A DNA stretch of 64,000 nt, from NCBI GenBank assembly GCA_964540795.1, contig CAZINX010000001.1:248001-312000 (forward strand), in the 5' to 3' direction. Of the stretch, positions 47,064-55,513 are shown piece after piece. The translations under genes were made by a program, and so were the position numbers. Under the pieces are notes generated by a model. The model was given only the letters and a program-made list of their open reading frames with translations, made no database searches and had not been told where the DNA came from. The first letter of the stretch is position 1; every line of letters starts with the position of its first letter. The stretch comes from Dichotomicrobium sp964540795. Its GTDB lineage: Bacteria > Pseudomonadota > Alphaproteobacteria > Rhizobiales > Rhodomicrobiaceae.

Positions 47064-47564
47064 TTAGCTGGTGGAGCCCGGCAGCACGACCTCGTCGATG
47101 ACGTGGATCACGCCGTTCGAGGCGGCAACGTCCGGCATCGTCACAGTCGCGCCGTCCACGGTCACGCCGTCGGTGCCGTCAACGGACAGCTTGCTGCCCT
47201 CCACAGTCTCGACCTCAAGCTGCTTGCCCTGTACGTCGGCGGCCATGACCCGGCCCGGCACCACGTGATAGGTGAGGATGGCGACGAGCTGATCCTTGTT
47301 TTCGGGCTTCAGCAGGTCTTCGACCGTACCGTCCGGCAGCTTCGCGAAGGCCTCGTCGGTCGGCGCGAACACCGTGAACGGGCCTTCGCCCTTGAGCGTG
47401 TCGACCAGGCCAGCCGCCTGAACCGCGGCAACGAGCGTCTCGAACTCGCCGACGGCCTGAGCGGTCTCGACGATGTCCTTTTTCGCCATGCTGCCGGCGA
47501 AAGCGGCCGGTGTGGCCACGAAAACCAGCGCCGTGGCGAGTGCGAGGCTACGAAGAATAGACAT
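47064..47564 (-). CDS. Secreted fasciclin-domain protein
   Basis: A 166-residue protein: signal peptide (LALATALVFVATPAAFA), then one FAS1 domain with the H1 and H2 motifs TVFAPTDEAFAKLP and VIHVIDEVVLP, and the conserved YHVVPGRVMA. FAS1 domains mediate adhesion or bind small molecules. The start at 47564 has AGGAGG upstream. A promoter with the same architecture as the RpoE-type one of the opposite operon lies 140 bases before it, suggesting control by RpoE. Confidence 0.9.
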   Translation of the reverse strand: MSILRSLALATALVFVATPAAFAGSMAKKDIVETAQAVGEFETLVAAVQAAGLVDTLKGEGPFTVFAPTDEAFAKLPDGTVEDLLKPENKDQLVAILTYHVVPGRVMAADVQGKQLEVETVEGSKLSVDGTDGVTVDGATVTMPDVAASNGVIHVIDEVVLPGSTS

Positions 47565-47703
47565 ATGCTCCTCCTTCATGTAGATGAGATAAAGAATCCG
47601 CCATCGTCACAGTTTTGCCTTCATTGCGATCGTCTCGCGATCCACATTAAAAAAATGTAATGAAGGCGCATTCGACCCGAAATCAACTGTGCGATGATGG
47701 GTC

Positions 47704-47732
47704 AGTTACGCCGTTTCTCTTGGCGGGGATCA
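47704..47732 (-). promoter_or_regulatory. Candidate RpoE promoter of the fasciclin gene
   Basis: On the minus strand TGATCC (47732-47727), 18 bases, then TAACT (47708-47704). It has the spacing and boxes of the RpoE promoter of Rhodobacter sphaeroides (TGATCC-N18-TAAGA as I recall it) and of the promoter at 47840. Confidence 0.6.
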
Positions 47733-47839
47733 CCCGCTTGAAAGCGAAACATGCGCCGGCCCGATCACAGGTTCGTGATAGGCGCGTGATCGACCGCCCC
47801 ATCCTTTTGGCCAATGCGGCGCGATGCGCGATGGACAAC

Positions 47840-47868
47840 TGATCCGCCACACGCTAGAGGGCGTAACC
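47840..47868 (+). promoter_or_regulatory. Candidate RpoE promoter of the flavin/lipid operon
   Basis: TGATCC at 47840-47845, 18 bases, then TAACC at 47864-47868; the start codon at 47902 follows 33 bases later. Same architecture as the promoter at 47704-47732 and close to the one before rpoE. Confidence 0.7.
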
Positions 47869-47901
47869 TTGCAAAAGACTGAATATCTCCCGCGAGTTTG
47901 A

Positions 47902-49233
47902 ATGAGTTATCCCCCGTTGCGGATCGGTGTGATCGGGACCGGCGTATCCGGCCTGAGCGCTGCATGGCTGCTGGCCAAACGTCACCGCGTTACACTATTC
48001 GAGCGTGAAACCCGCCCCGGCGGTCACTGCAACACCATCCCCGTCGACGCGCCGGAAGGCCCGCGCAACGTCGACACCGGCTTCATTGTTTACAACACGC
48101 AGTGCTATCCGAACCTGATGGCATGGTTCGCGTATCTTGACGTGGCGTGCGCGCGCACGAGCATGTCATTCGCCGTGTCGCTGAACGATGCGCGCATCGA
48201 GTATTCGAGCAATGCGCCGTTCGGACTGCTCGGCGCGAAGCGGAATCTTTTCCGCGTGTCTCATTGGCGGATGCTGCGTGACGTAACCCGCTTTTTCCGC
48301 ACTGCGCGGGAAGACCTCGCGGCCCAGTCGCTCGGCAATATTCCGCTGGGCGATTATCTCAATCAGCGCGGCTTCGGGCGCGGCTTTGTCGACCACCATA
48401 TCCTGCCGATGGCGTGCGCGATCTGGTCGACCCCGGAAGAGCATGTGCTCGACTTCCCGGCGGCGGCCTTCATTCGCTTTTTCGCCAATCACGGCCTCCT
48501 GCAGGCCACAAACCGGCCGGAATGGTGCACGGTGGATGGCGGCAGCCGGACCTATGTGGACAAGGCGCTGGCAGATTTCCGCGGCGAGTTGCGGCTCGGC
48601 GCGCGGATTACCCGCGTGACGCGCACGGAAGAGGGCGTCCATGTCGAGGATGGGCAGGGCGGCCGCCATGATTTCGATCACGTCGTAATCGCCGCGCACG
48701 CCGACGAAGCCCTCGCCATGCTCGCGGACGCCGATACCGAAGAAAGCCGCTTGCTCGGCGCGTTCCAATACGCTGATAATACGGCGGTTCTGCACACCGA
48801 TCGCGCCATGATGCCGCGCCGCCGCCGGCTTTGGGCGAGTTGGAATTATATTGCGGCGAAAGGGCAGGGCGCGCAGAGACTGTGCGTCAGCTACTGGATG
48901 AACAGTTTGCAGCCGCTGCGGACGAAACAGGATTACTTCGTGACGCTCAACCCGATCGACGAAATCGCCGAAACCGACAGGTTGGCGACGATCGCTTATA
49001 AGCACCCGATGTTCAACGGCGCGGCCATGGCGGCGCAGCCGGAGCTGTGGTCGCTGCAGGGGCGGAACCGGACCTGGTTCTGCGGCAGCTATTTCGGCTA
49101 TGGTTTCCATGAAGACGGGTTGCAGAGCGGGCTCGCCGTAGCCGAGCAGCTCGGCGGCGTGCGCCGCCCCTGGGATCTGGAGAACCCGTCGGACCGGCTC
49201 ACTCTGCCGCGCGAGGACGCGCAAGTCGCATGA
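47902..49233 (+). CDS. FAD-dependent amine-oxidase-like oxidoreductase
   Basis: A 443-residue flavoprotein. The FAD-binding motif is IGVIGTGVSGLSAAWLLA, followed by ERETRPGGHCNT; the C-terminal FAD-contact region is GSYFGYGFHEDGLQSGLAVA. In R. sphaeroides a homologue lies in the RpoE regulon together with DUF1365 and a cyclopropane-synthase-like methylase, and that set has been linked to furan fatty acid formation. A role in modifying membrane fatty acids is therefore likely. The stop overlaps the next gene by four bases. Confidence 0.85.
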   Translation: MSYPPLRIGVIGTGVSGLSAAWLLAKRHRVTLFERETRPGGHCNTIPVDAPEGPRNVDTGFIVYNTQCYPNLMAWFAYLDVACARTSMSFAVSLNDARIEYSSNAPFGLLGAKRNLFRVSHWRMLRDVTRFFRTAREDLAAQSLGNIPLGDYLNQRGFGRGFVDHHILPMACAIWSTPEEHVLDFPAAAFIRFFANHGLLQATNRPEWCTVDGGSRTYVDKALADFRGELRLGARITRVTRTEEGVHVEDGQGGRHDFDHVVIAAHADEALAMLADADTEESRLLGAFQYADNTAVLHTDRAMMPRRRRLWASWNYIAAKGQGAQRLCVSYWMNSLQPLRTKQDYFVTLNPIDEIAETDRLATIAYKHPMFNGAAMAAQPELWSLQGRNRTWFCGSYFGYGFHEDGLQSGLAVAEQLGGVRRPWDLENPSDRLTLPREDAQVA

Positions 49234-50057
49234 ACACGGAACCAGCGGCGATCTACCGCGGCGAAGTGGTGCATGAGCGGCTGCGGCCGAAGCATCACAA
49301 GCTGCGCTATCGCGTTTTTTCGCTCCTGGTCGATCTCGACCAAATTGCCGAACTGGGCCAGAGTTTCCGGCTGTTCTCGCATAACCGCTTCAATCTGTTC
49401 AGCTTTCATGACCGCGACCACGGCCCCGGCGACGGGCACGACCTTGCTGCGCATATCCGCGCGCTTCTGGCGCAGGCCGGTCTGGCGGATTACGGCGCGC
49501 GCATCCTGTTGTTGAGCTATCCGCGGATGCTGGGCTATGTCTTCAACCCCTTGAGCGTTTATTTCTGCCTTGATGGCGCGGGCCGGATCGGCGCAGTCGC
49601 CTATGAGGTCAGCAACACGTTTCATGAGCGCAAGACTTACCTGCTCGCGGCCGAGGGCGGGGGCGGCGGAAGTCTTTACCAGAAATGCGCCAAGAGCTTC
49701 TATGTGTCGCCGTTCAATACCGCGCGGGGCGCGTACAGTTTCCATATTCAGCCGCCGGACGAGCGCGTGGGCATCGGCGTGGCGCTGCGGGACGAGCAGG
49801 GGCCGCTTCTGCGCGCGCATTTCGCCGGCGCGCGTGAACCAATGAGCGAGCGGACGCTTGCCAAGCTGGCGCTACGCTATCCGTTGATGACGCTGAAGGT
49901 GATTGGCGGTATCCATCTCGAAGCCCTCCGGCTGTGGTGGAAAGGCGTGCCGCTGGCGCGCCGGCAGGCCGCGCCGGGCTATTCGGTGGAATTCGTCGCC
50001 GCTGCCGCCTCGCGGTCCGAACCGTTATTGTTGGACAATGCCGCACGACCGTCTTGA
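49230..50057 (+). CDS. DUF1365 protein
   Basis: A 275-residue protein of the DUF1365 family, with IYRGEVVHERLRPKHHKLRY, FNLFSFHDRDHGPGDG and YVFNPLSVYFCLD as conserved segments. Function unknown, but it is nearly always encoded between the flavin oxidoreductase and the cyclopropane-synthase-like enzyme. Overlaps both neighbours (4 and 20 bases). Confidence 0.88.
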   Translation: MNTEPAAIYRGEVVHERLRPKHHKLRYRVFSLLVDLDQIAELGQSFRLFSHNRFNLFSFHDRDHGPGDGHDLAAHIRALLAQAGLADYGARILLLSYPRMLGYVFNPLSVYFCLDGAGRIGAVAYEVSNTFHERKTYLLAAEGGGGGSLYQKCAKSFYVSPFNTARGAYSFHIQPPDERVGIGVALRDEQGPLLRAHFAGAREPMSERTLAKLALRYPLMTLKVIGGIHLEALRLWWKGVPLARRQAAPGYSVEFVAAAASRSEPLLLDNAARPS

Positions 50058-51261
50058 CGCGCCACCACCACCGCCCGACACGCTGCGCGCACGCCTGATC
50101 TTCGCGGGCTGCGAGCGCGCGCTGCATAATCTGCGCCGGGGCAGCGCCGAGTTGATCCTGCCATGCGGCAGCCGCCGCGTCTTTCGGGGCAAGGATGACG
50201 GCGTTCACGCGACACTGCGTCTGCGCAATTTCGGCGTGTTCTGGAAGTCGTTGCGCCGGGGCACGGTCGGCTTCGGGGAGAGCTATATCGACGGCGACTT
50301 CGAGACGCCGAACCTTGCCGATGTGTTCCGTTTTTTCCTCGACAACAAGCCGGATCTGACGCAGGCCGGGCGCGGCTGGTTCAAGGTGCGCCGCCGGGAC
50401 AAGCGCTTCCACAAGCGTCGCCGCAACAGCGTCGAGGGCGCCAAGCGCAACATCGTCGATCACTACGACCTCGGCAATGCCTTTTACGCCCAGTGGCTCG
50501 ACGAGACGATGACCTATTCCAGCGCCTATTACACCGCGCCGGATCAGGCGCTCGCCGACGCGCAACGCGAAAAATATGACAAGGTTCTGGAGGCGCTGGG
50601 CGAGAGCGCCGATGGACGCATCCTGGAGATCGGTTGCGGCTGGGGCGGGTTCGCCGAGCGGGCAGGGCATCGTGGTGCGCAGGTGGACGGCATCACGATT
50701 TCAGATGCGCAGCTCGATTTCGCACGCAGGCGCATGGACGCGGCGGGCCTGTCCAACATTTGCCGAATCGAACATCAGGATTACCGCCACACCACCGGCC
50801 AGTATGATGGCATTGTCTCGATCGAGATGATCGAGGCTGTTGGCGAGGAGCACTGGCCGCGCTATTTCCAGACCATCTACGAAAGGCTGCGGCGCGGCGG
50901 ACATGCGGTCCTTCAATGCATCACGGTTGCCGAGGATTTCTTCGAGACCTACCGCCGGCAGGTGGACTTCATCCAGCGCTATATCTTCCCCGGCGGGATG
51001 TTGCCCAGCCCGTCAGCCATCCGGCATGAGGCCGAACGCGCCGGGCTGCAGCTGGATGGCGTCGAGACCTTCGGGGACAGCTACGCGCGCACGCTGTGGG
51101 CCTGGCGCGATAACTTCCATGCGCGCTGGCCCGCTATCAGCTCGCTCGGCTTTGATGAGCGGTTCCGCCGTCTCTGGGATTATTATCTGACCTACTGCGC
51201 GGTCGGCTTTGAGCGCGGCACGATCGATGTCGGGCTGTACAAGCTGACAAAACCGGGCTAG
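50038..51261 (+). CDS. Cyclopropane-fatty-acyl-phospholipid synthase-like methyltransferase
   Basis: A 407-residue SAM-dependent enzyme acting on unsaturated acyl chains of membrane lipids. It has IVDHYDLGNAFYAQWLD with the substrate-side Tyr/Asp, the SAM motif ILEIGCGWGGFAERAG and the conserved IEMIEAVGEEHW. Whether it makes cyclopropane or methylated/furan fatty acids cannot be read from the sequence; context favours the latter. ATG 50038 overlaps DUF1365 by 20 bases. Its stop and that of the opposing SDR gene share CTAG. Confidence 0.9.
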   Translation: MPHDRLDAPPPPPDTLRARLIFAGCERALHNLRRGSAELILPCGSRRVFRGKDDGVHATLRLRNFGVFWKSLRRGTVGFGESYIDGDFETPNLADVFRFFLDNKPDLTQAGRGWFKVRRRDKRFHKRRRNSVEGAKRNIVDHYDLGNAFYAQWLDETMTYSSAYYTAPDQALADAQREKYDKVLEALGESADGRILEIGCGWGGFAERAGHRGAQVDGITISDAQLDFARRRMDAAGLSNICRIEHQDYRHTTGQYDGIVSIEMIEAVGEEHWPRYFQTIYERLRRGGHAVLQCITVAEDFFETYRRQVDFIQRYIFPGGMLPSPSAIRHEAERAGLQLDGVETFGDSYARTLWAWRDNFHARWPAISSLGFDERFRRLWDYYLTYCAVGFERGTIDVGLYKLTKPG

Positions 51262-52046
51262 CCCTGTGAAGCGGCCTGCTGCGCGCGCTTCTGCTCCTCG
51301 CGCTTTTCGATCATCCGCCGCGTGACGCCGAAAAAGGCGCTGTAGGGCAGCTTGCGCAGCGCCTTCAGGCTCGCGACGAGTTGCCAGGGAAAGGCGATCT
51401 CGAACTTGCCGCGGTCCAGGCCCCGGGCGATGCGCCGCGCGGCGTCGTCCGGTTGAAGAATGAACGGCATCTCGAAGTCATTCGCGGCTGTCATCGGCGT
51501 TTCCACGAAGCCGGGGTTCACGACGCTGACGGCCACGTTGTAGCGGTCGAGATCGGGCTTGAGCGATTCGGCAAAGCCGATGAGCGCGGCCTTTGTTGGC
51601 CCATAAGCCAGCGACTGCGGCAGCCCGACATACCCCGCGACCGAGGCGATAATGGCGATATGTCCGCTGCGCCGCTGCATCATCGGGCCGATCAGCGCGC
51701 CGACGACATTGATGGTGCCGCCGTAGTTGACCTCCATGCTCTTGCGAATCTTGGCGGTGTCGAACTCGTCCACGCCCATCTGCGACCACATCGCCGCGCT
51801 CTGGATCGCCAGGTCGATCGGGCCCAGCTCGGCCTCGATGCGCCGGACGGTTTCCGGCACCGCATCGGCATCGGCGATATCAAGCGGATAGGCATGAATG
51901 TTATCGGCTGAGCCAGCGAGCGCCTCAAGCGCATCCGCCGAGCGCGCGGAAACAGCGACGGTCGCGCCGCGCGCGGCATAAAGCTCGGCGAGCGCCTTGC
52001 CGATGCCGCTGCTCGCGCCAATGATCCAGATGATGCGGTAAGCCAA
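51258..52046 (-). CDS. SDR-family oxidoreductase in the rpoE operon
   Basis: A 262-residue short-chain dehydrogenase: cofactor motif IIGASSGIGKALAEL, and active-site Tyr and Lys in LAYGPTKAALIGF. It follows chrR by 31 bases and is convergent with the methyltransferase gene. A similar SDR lies near the homologous regulon of R. sphaeroides, so it likely belongs to the same stress response. Substrate unknown. Confidence 0.88.
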   Translation of the reverse strand: MAYRIIWIIGASSGIGKALAELYAARGATVAVSARSADALEALAGSADNIHAYPLDIADADAVPETVRRIEAELGPIDLAIQSAAMWSQMGVDEFDTAKIRKSMEVNYGGTINVVGALIGPMMQRRSGHIAIIASVAGYVGLPQSLAYGPTKAALIGFAESLKPDLDRYNVAVSVVNPGFVETPMTAANDFEMPFILQPDDAARRIARGLDRGKFEIAFPWQLVASLKALRKLPYSAFFGVTRRMIEKREEQKRAQQAASQG

Positions 52047-52077
52047 TCCTGAACTCCCGGGCTGCGGCCGGCCGCGC

Positions 52078-52749
52078 TCAAATGCCCGTCAGAGGCTGGA
52101 GCACGCGCGAGAGCAGCCCCTTGAAGCGCGTCGGTTCCTCGGTGGCGACGAGGCAGATGCATTCGCCATCCTTGTCCACGCGCGGTTCGTGTTCGGCGTC
52201 CTCGTCGAGATCGGCAACGTCGCCGGGGCCGAAGCGCCCGAAGCGGTCGTGATACGCCCCGCGGAGGATAAGCGTCAGCTCCGAGCCGCCATGCCCATGC
52301 TCGGGGATGCGCATCCCCGCCTTGATGCGCAGCAGGCGCAGGCTGCCCCGGTTCTCTTTCGGCAGGTCGATCGCATACTGCCGGACGCCCGGCGCCATCC
52401 ATTGCCAAGGCAGTTCGTCCAGCGAACCGCCGATCAGTTTTTGCAGCGGCTTGGGCACCTCGCCGCGCCGCTTGCTGTTGTGGGAACGCGCCCATCGATG
52501 CATCGGGAAACTGCGCACGTTGTCGTCGCGGAAATAGGCGGCCATGCGCTCGGACAGACCGTCGGTCAACGGTTCGGGCTCCATGCGATCAAGCAGCGCC
52601 CCGCCGAGCATGTCGAGTTCGCTGAGGCGTTGCCGGCAGGAGGGGCAGACATCGAGGTGGCACGCCGCCACGCTGGCGAGCGCTTCCGGCAGGGCGCCTG
52701 CCGACAGGCCCATGAGCGTCGCTTCGTCGAGGTGGTGTTTTATTGTCAT
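52078..52749 (-). CDS. chrR: Anti-sigma factor ChrR
   Basis: Zinc-binding anti-sigma factor that holds RpoE until singlet oxygen acts. The 223 residues keep the zinc ligands at the same positions as R. sphaeroides ChrR: His6, His31, Cys35 and Cys38 (HLDVCPSC). The C-terminal cupin domain has its ligands in RIPEHGHGGSE (His151, His153, Glu157) and His187. The start overlaps the rpoE stop by four bases (ATGA), as expected for coupled synthesis. Confidence 0.93.
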   Translation of the reverse strand: MTIKHHLDEATLMGLSAGALPEALASVAACHLDVCPSCRQRLSELDMLGGALLDRMEPEPLTDGLSERMAAYFRDDNVRSFPMHRWARSHNSKRRGEVPKPLQKLIGGSLDELPWQWMAPGVRQYAIDLPKENRGSLRLLRIKAGMRIPEHGHGGSELTLILRGAYHDRFGRFGPGDVADLDEDAEHEPRVDKDGECICLVATEEPTRFKGLLSRVLQPLTGI

Positions 52750-53345
52750 TTAAGGTCTCCCAGACGCTCGCGGATCTTGCCGTAGGCCAGGCGCATCCGT
52801 GATTTGACTGTGCCAAGCGGGACTCCAAGCCGCTCGGCGATCTCGGTATGGGTCAATCCTTCAATGTAGGCGAGGCGGACAACCTCGTGCTGATCCGGGG
52901 TGAGGGTTTCCAGCGCCTCGGTCACGCGCGCGCGCTGCTGTTGACGCTGCAACTCGTCATAGGGACTGTCATCCTCGCTGGGGCGCTCTTCGGCCTCGCC
53001 GCCGAGGTCCTGCCAGACGGTGCTGCGCCGAAGCTTGTCGATGCGCAGGTTCCGCGCGATGGTGAACACCCAGGTCGAGAAGCTGCCCTTGCTTTCGGCG
53101 AACAGATGCGCCTTGCGCCACACGGAGAGCATGGTCTCCTGGACAATCTCTTCGGCCGTCTCCGGGTCGGCCCCCTGACGCATCAACATCGCCTTGATGC
53201 GCGGGGCGAATGTGACAAACAGTTCGTGGAAGGCTTCGGAGTCGCGGTTTCGCGCCACCTTGTGGATGAGTTCGGTCATGTGCATCCGGTCTGCTCGGCG
53301 CGCGTGACAGGGCGTCGACGCCCCTTCTGAAGGACTCGCTAGCAT
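52746..53345 (-). CDS. rpoE: ECF sigma factor RpoE (ChrR-controlled)
   Basis: A 199-residue extracytoplasmic-function sigma factor. Region 2 is RIKAMLMRQGADPETAEEIV with QETMLSVWRKAHLF and TWVFTIARNLRIDKLRR; region 4 is LTPDQHEVVRLAYIEGLTHT and GTVKSRMRLAYGKIRERL. With chrR next to it, it belongs to the group that answers singlet oxygen and related stress. I choose ATG 53345 because GGGAAGG precedes it; ATG 53279 (MTELIHKV) would match shorter homologues. Confidence 0.92.
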   Translation of the reverse strand: MLASPSEGASTPCHARRADRMHMTELIHKVARNRDSEAFHELFVTFAPRIKAMLMRQGADPETAEEIVQETMLSVWRKAHLFAESKGSFSTWVFTIARNLRIDKLRRSTVWQDLGGEAEERPSEDDSPYDELQRQQQRARVTEALETLTPDQHEVVRLAYIEGLTHTEIAERLGVPLGTVKSRMRLAYGKIRERLGDLK

Positions 53346-53369
53346 ATCCACCTTCCCGTTGTTTGCCTA

Positions 53370-53399
53370 GCCTACGCGGGGCGGTGGCAGATTGGATCA
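53370..53399 (-). promoter_or_regulatory. Candidate autoregulatory RpoE promoter
   Basis: Minus strand TGATCC at 53399-53394 and TAGGC at 53374-53370, with 19 bases between. It is weaker than the other two RpoE-type promoters, but its -35 box is perfect and it lies 24 bases upstream of the chosen rpoE start. Confidence 0.5.
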
Positions 53400-53621
53400 T
53401 GCGAGAAGAGGCAAAGTGACGCGCCCGCGCCGTAACGCGCTGCCTGGCGAAAGACTTCGCGGCCACTGTGGCGCAAAGACAACGCGCGAGCGCGCCCGCG
53501 CGTTCCCTTATAGCGCAAGGTTGAAACTGGCACCCGCTGAGACCGGCGCACTGTCCCAAGAGTGGGCTGCAAATGCTTCGGAACTTTTAGCAAGTGGCCC
53601 GCAGGCGTGTGAAGCGGACCG

Positions 53622-55328
53622 CTAGCCGCCGGAAGTGTGATCCTGCAGTCCGCGATCCTCGCCCGCGCTGGTGGCGGTGCGTTGCAGGCGGGCCAGTTCA
53701 TCCTTCAGCGCCATGATCCGCTCGTATGATTGCCGGATGCGCGCCTCGCTCAAGCGCTCATCCGCGATCGCCGCGCGAACGACGTCCGCGACGCGCTCTG
53801 GCAGGTCGGGCTGATAGCCGTGGCCATTGGTGATCAGCAGGATGTCATTGCCCGCCGCCACGGCCCCGACGATGCGTTCCTCGAAATCCGCATTCTGGCG
53901 CACGCCGCGCATGTCGAGATCGTCGGTGATGACCACGCCGTCATAATTCAGGCTATCGCGCAGCACCTGCTCGATGGCCCTCGGCGAAAGCGTGGCGGGC
54001 GCATCGGCGCTGTCCGAGAAGGCGGGATGATAGAGGTGCCCCACCATGATCATGTCGATGGCGTCATCCTCGATCAGCTTGCGATACGGGCGCAGTTCGC
54101 GCTCCTGCCAGCTGTCCGAGATGTCGACGAGAACATCGTGGCTGTCGGTGTCGCTGCTGCCGTGACCGGGGAAATGCTTCGCGGCGGTGAGCACGCCGCT
54201 TTCGTTGTGCGCATAAACGAACGCCTTGGCGTAAGAGGTCACATGGTCGGGGTCCGCGCCGTAACTGCGCCGCAGCCGTCCGATCACCGGATTAGCCGGG
54301 TTAAGGTTGAGGTCGACGACCGGGCCGAGATTGAGATTAAAGCCGTAGTCGCGCAACTCCAGAGCGAGATTGCGGTAAGCTGAATAGGCGGCATCGGGAC
54401 TGTTGCGCTCGCTGAGGCGCTCTGCGGACGGGTGGGTCTTGAAGCCCTTGACGCGGGAGAGCCGCTGGACATAGCCGCCTTCCTGATCCACGGCAATGAA
54501 CGGCGTCGGCTGGCCTTCGCCCGCGCGGATGAGGGCGCGGGTGAGCTGTTTCACCTGCCGCGGCGAGTCGATGTTGCGGCTCATCAGGATCACGCCGCCG
54601 GCCTTGCCCGCTGCGAGTTGATCCGCCACGCGGCGCACGCCAGCGTCGGAAGGCGTTTTGCCCGGAAAACCGACCATAATCATCTGGCCGATCATGCGGT
54701 CCAGTTCAGGGTCGGGCCGCGCGGATTGGGGCGCTTGCGCCGGTCTCGCCGGCGGCGTCACTGCGGCCACCTGGTCGGCCTCATCGGCATCCGCTTCGGG
54801 GGGCGCGGCCTCTTCGCGGTAAGGCTCCTCCTCATTCGCGGCGGGCGTATCGGCGACTTCGGGCGTTTCTTCCCGGCGGCCCCGGTCGGCTTCAGCCGGC
54901 TCGATATCGAGGATCACGATGTCGAGCGGCCCGTCACCGCGCGGCGCTGGCGGAGGCGGCGGCGGGCCACGGCGCGCCTGGCGGGTGGGTTCGGGCTCCG
55001 GCGCGGGCTCGCGCCAGTCCTCTTGCGCGCGCTCCCACTCCTCGGCCGGTTCGGGCGGTTCATCCCACAGCTCGCGCGCGCTTTCGCGCGGCTCGTCGTT
55101 CCACCTGTCACGCGGCGGATCGTCCCAGACGCGCGGATCATCGCTGCGGCCGCGCGGCTCAAGGAAATCCGGGCCGGGCGCTTGCAGGATGCTGTCCACG
55201 AGCGGGTCGCCAGTCAGGCCGTCGCGTGTTTGCGCGGACAACGGGGGCGCAAGCAGGGCGATCGAAGCAATGAGCGCTGCGGCAAACGCCATCACGGACG
55301 CGAGGGGAGGCTGGATCGAGGATTTCAC
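53622..55328 (-). CDS. Exported GH3 beta-N-acetylhexosaminidase-like protein (NagZ type)
   Basis: A 568-residue protein. Residues 1-32 look like a signal peptide ending in LSAQT. Residues 40-205 are Pro/Glu/Arg-rich and disordered, with a run of six Pro. The GH3 domain fills residues 207-545: KHFPGHGSSDTDSH (384-397) carries the His of the catalytic pair and ITDDLDM (467-473) the Asp nucleophile. NagZ normally acts in the cytoplasm on muropeptides and has no such extension, so this one probably works in the periplasm. Confidence 0.85.
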   Translation of the reverse strand: MKSSIQPPLASVMAFAAALIASIALLAPPLSAQTRDGLTGDPLVDSILQAPGPDFLEPRGRSDDPRVWDDPPRDRWNDEPRESARELWDEPPEPAEEWERAQEDWREPAPEPEPTRQARRGPPPPPPAPRGDGPLDIVILDIEPAEADRGRREETPEVADTPAANEEEPYREEAAPPEADADEADQVAAVTPPARPAQAPQSARPDPELDRMIGQMIMVGFPGKTPSDAGVRRVADQLAAGKAGGVILMSRNIDSPRQVKQLTRALIRAGEGQPTPFIAVDQEGGYVQRLSRVKGFKTHPSAERLSERNSPDAAYSAYRNLALELRDYGFNLNLGPVVDLNLNPANPVIGRLRRSYGADPDHVTSYAKAFVYAHNESGVLTAAKHFPGHGSSDTDSHDVLVDISDSWQERELRPYRKLIEDDAIDMIMVGHLYHPAFSDSADAPATLSPRAIEQVLRDSLNYDGVVITDDLDMRGVRQNADFEERIVGAVAAGNDILLITNGHGYQPDLPERVADVVRAAIADERLSEARIRQSYERIMALKDELARLQRTATSAGEDRGLQDHTSGG

Positions 55329-55513
55329 GGGCAGCTCCTATCAGCCAAGTGCTTGCGCCGGCCTTCTCGCGGCGCTGACAATCACATTCTCCGTTCTCTC
55401 CCCGGCAACATGGGACATGCGCACGAACTATGACCCTTTGTTGACCACGAATGTGGTATAGGGGCAAGGTTTCGCGGAAACGCGGGCCAAGGCCCGGCAA
55501 ATTCTGAAAGCCC

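Noticed and set aside
47660..47842. A 60-codon frame in the fasciclin/flavoprotein intergenic region
   Set aside because: No ribosome binding site, no family, and it covers both RpoE-type promoters.
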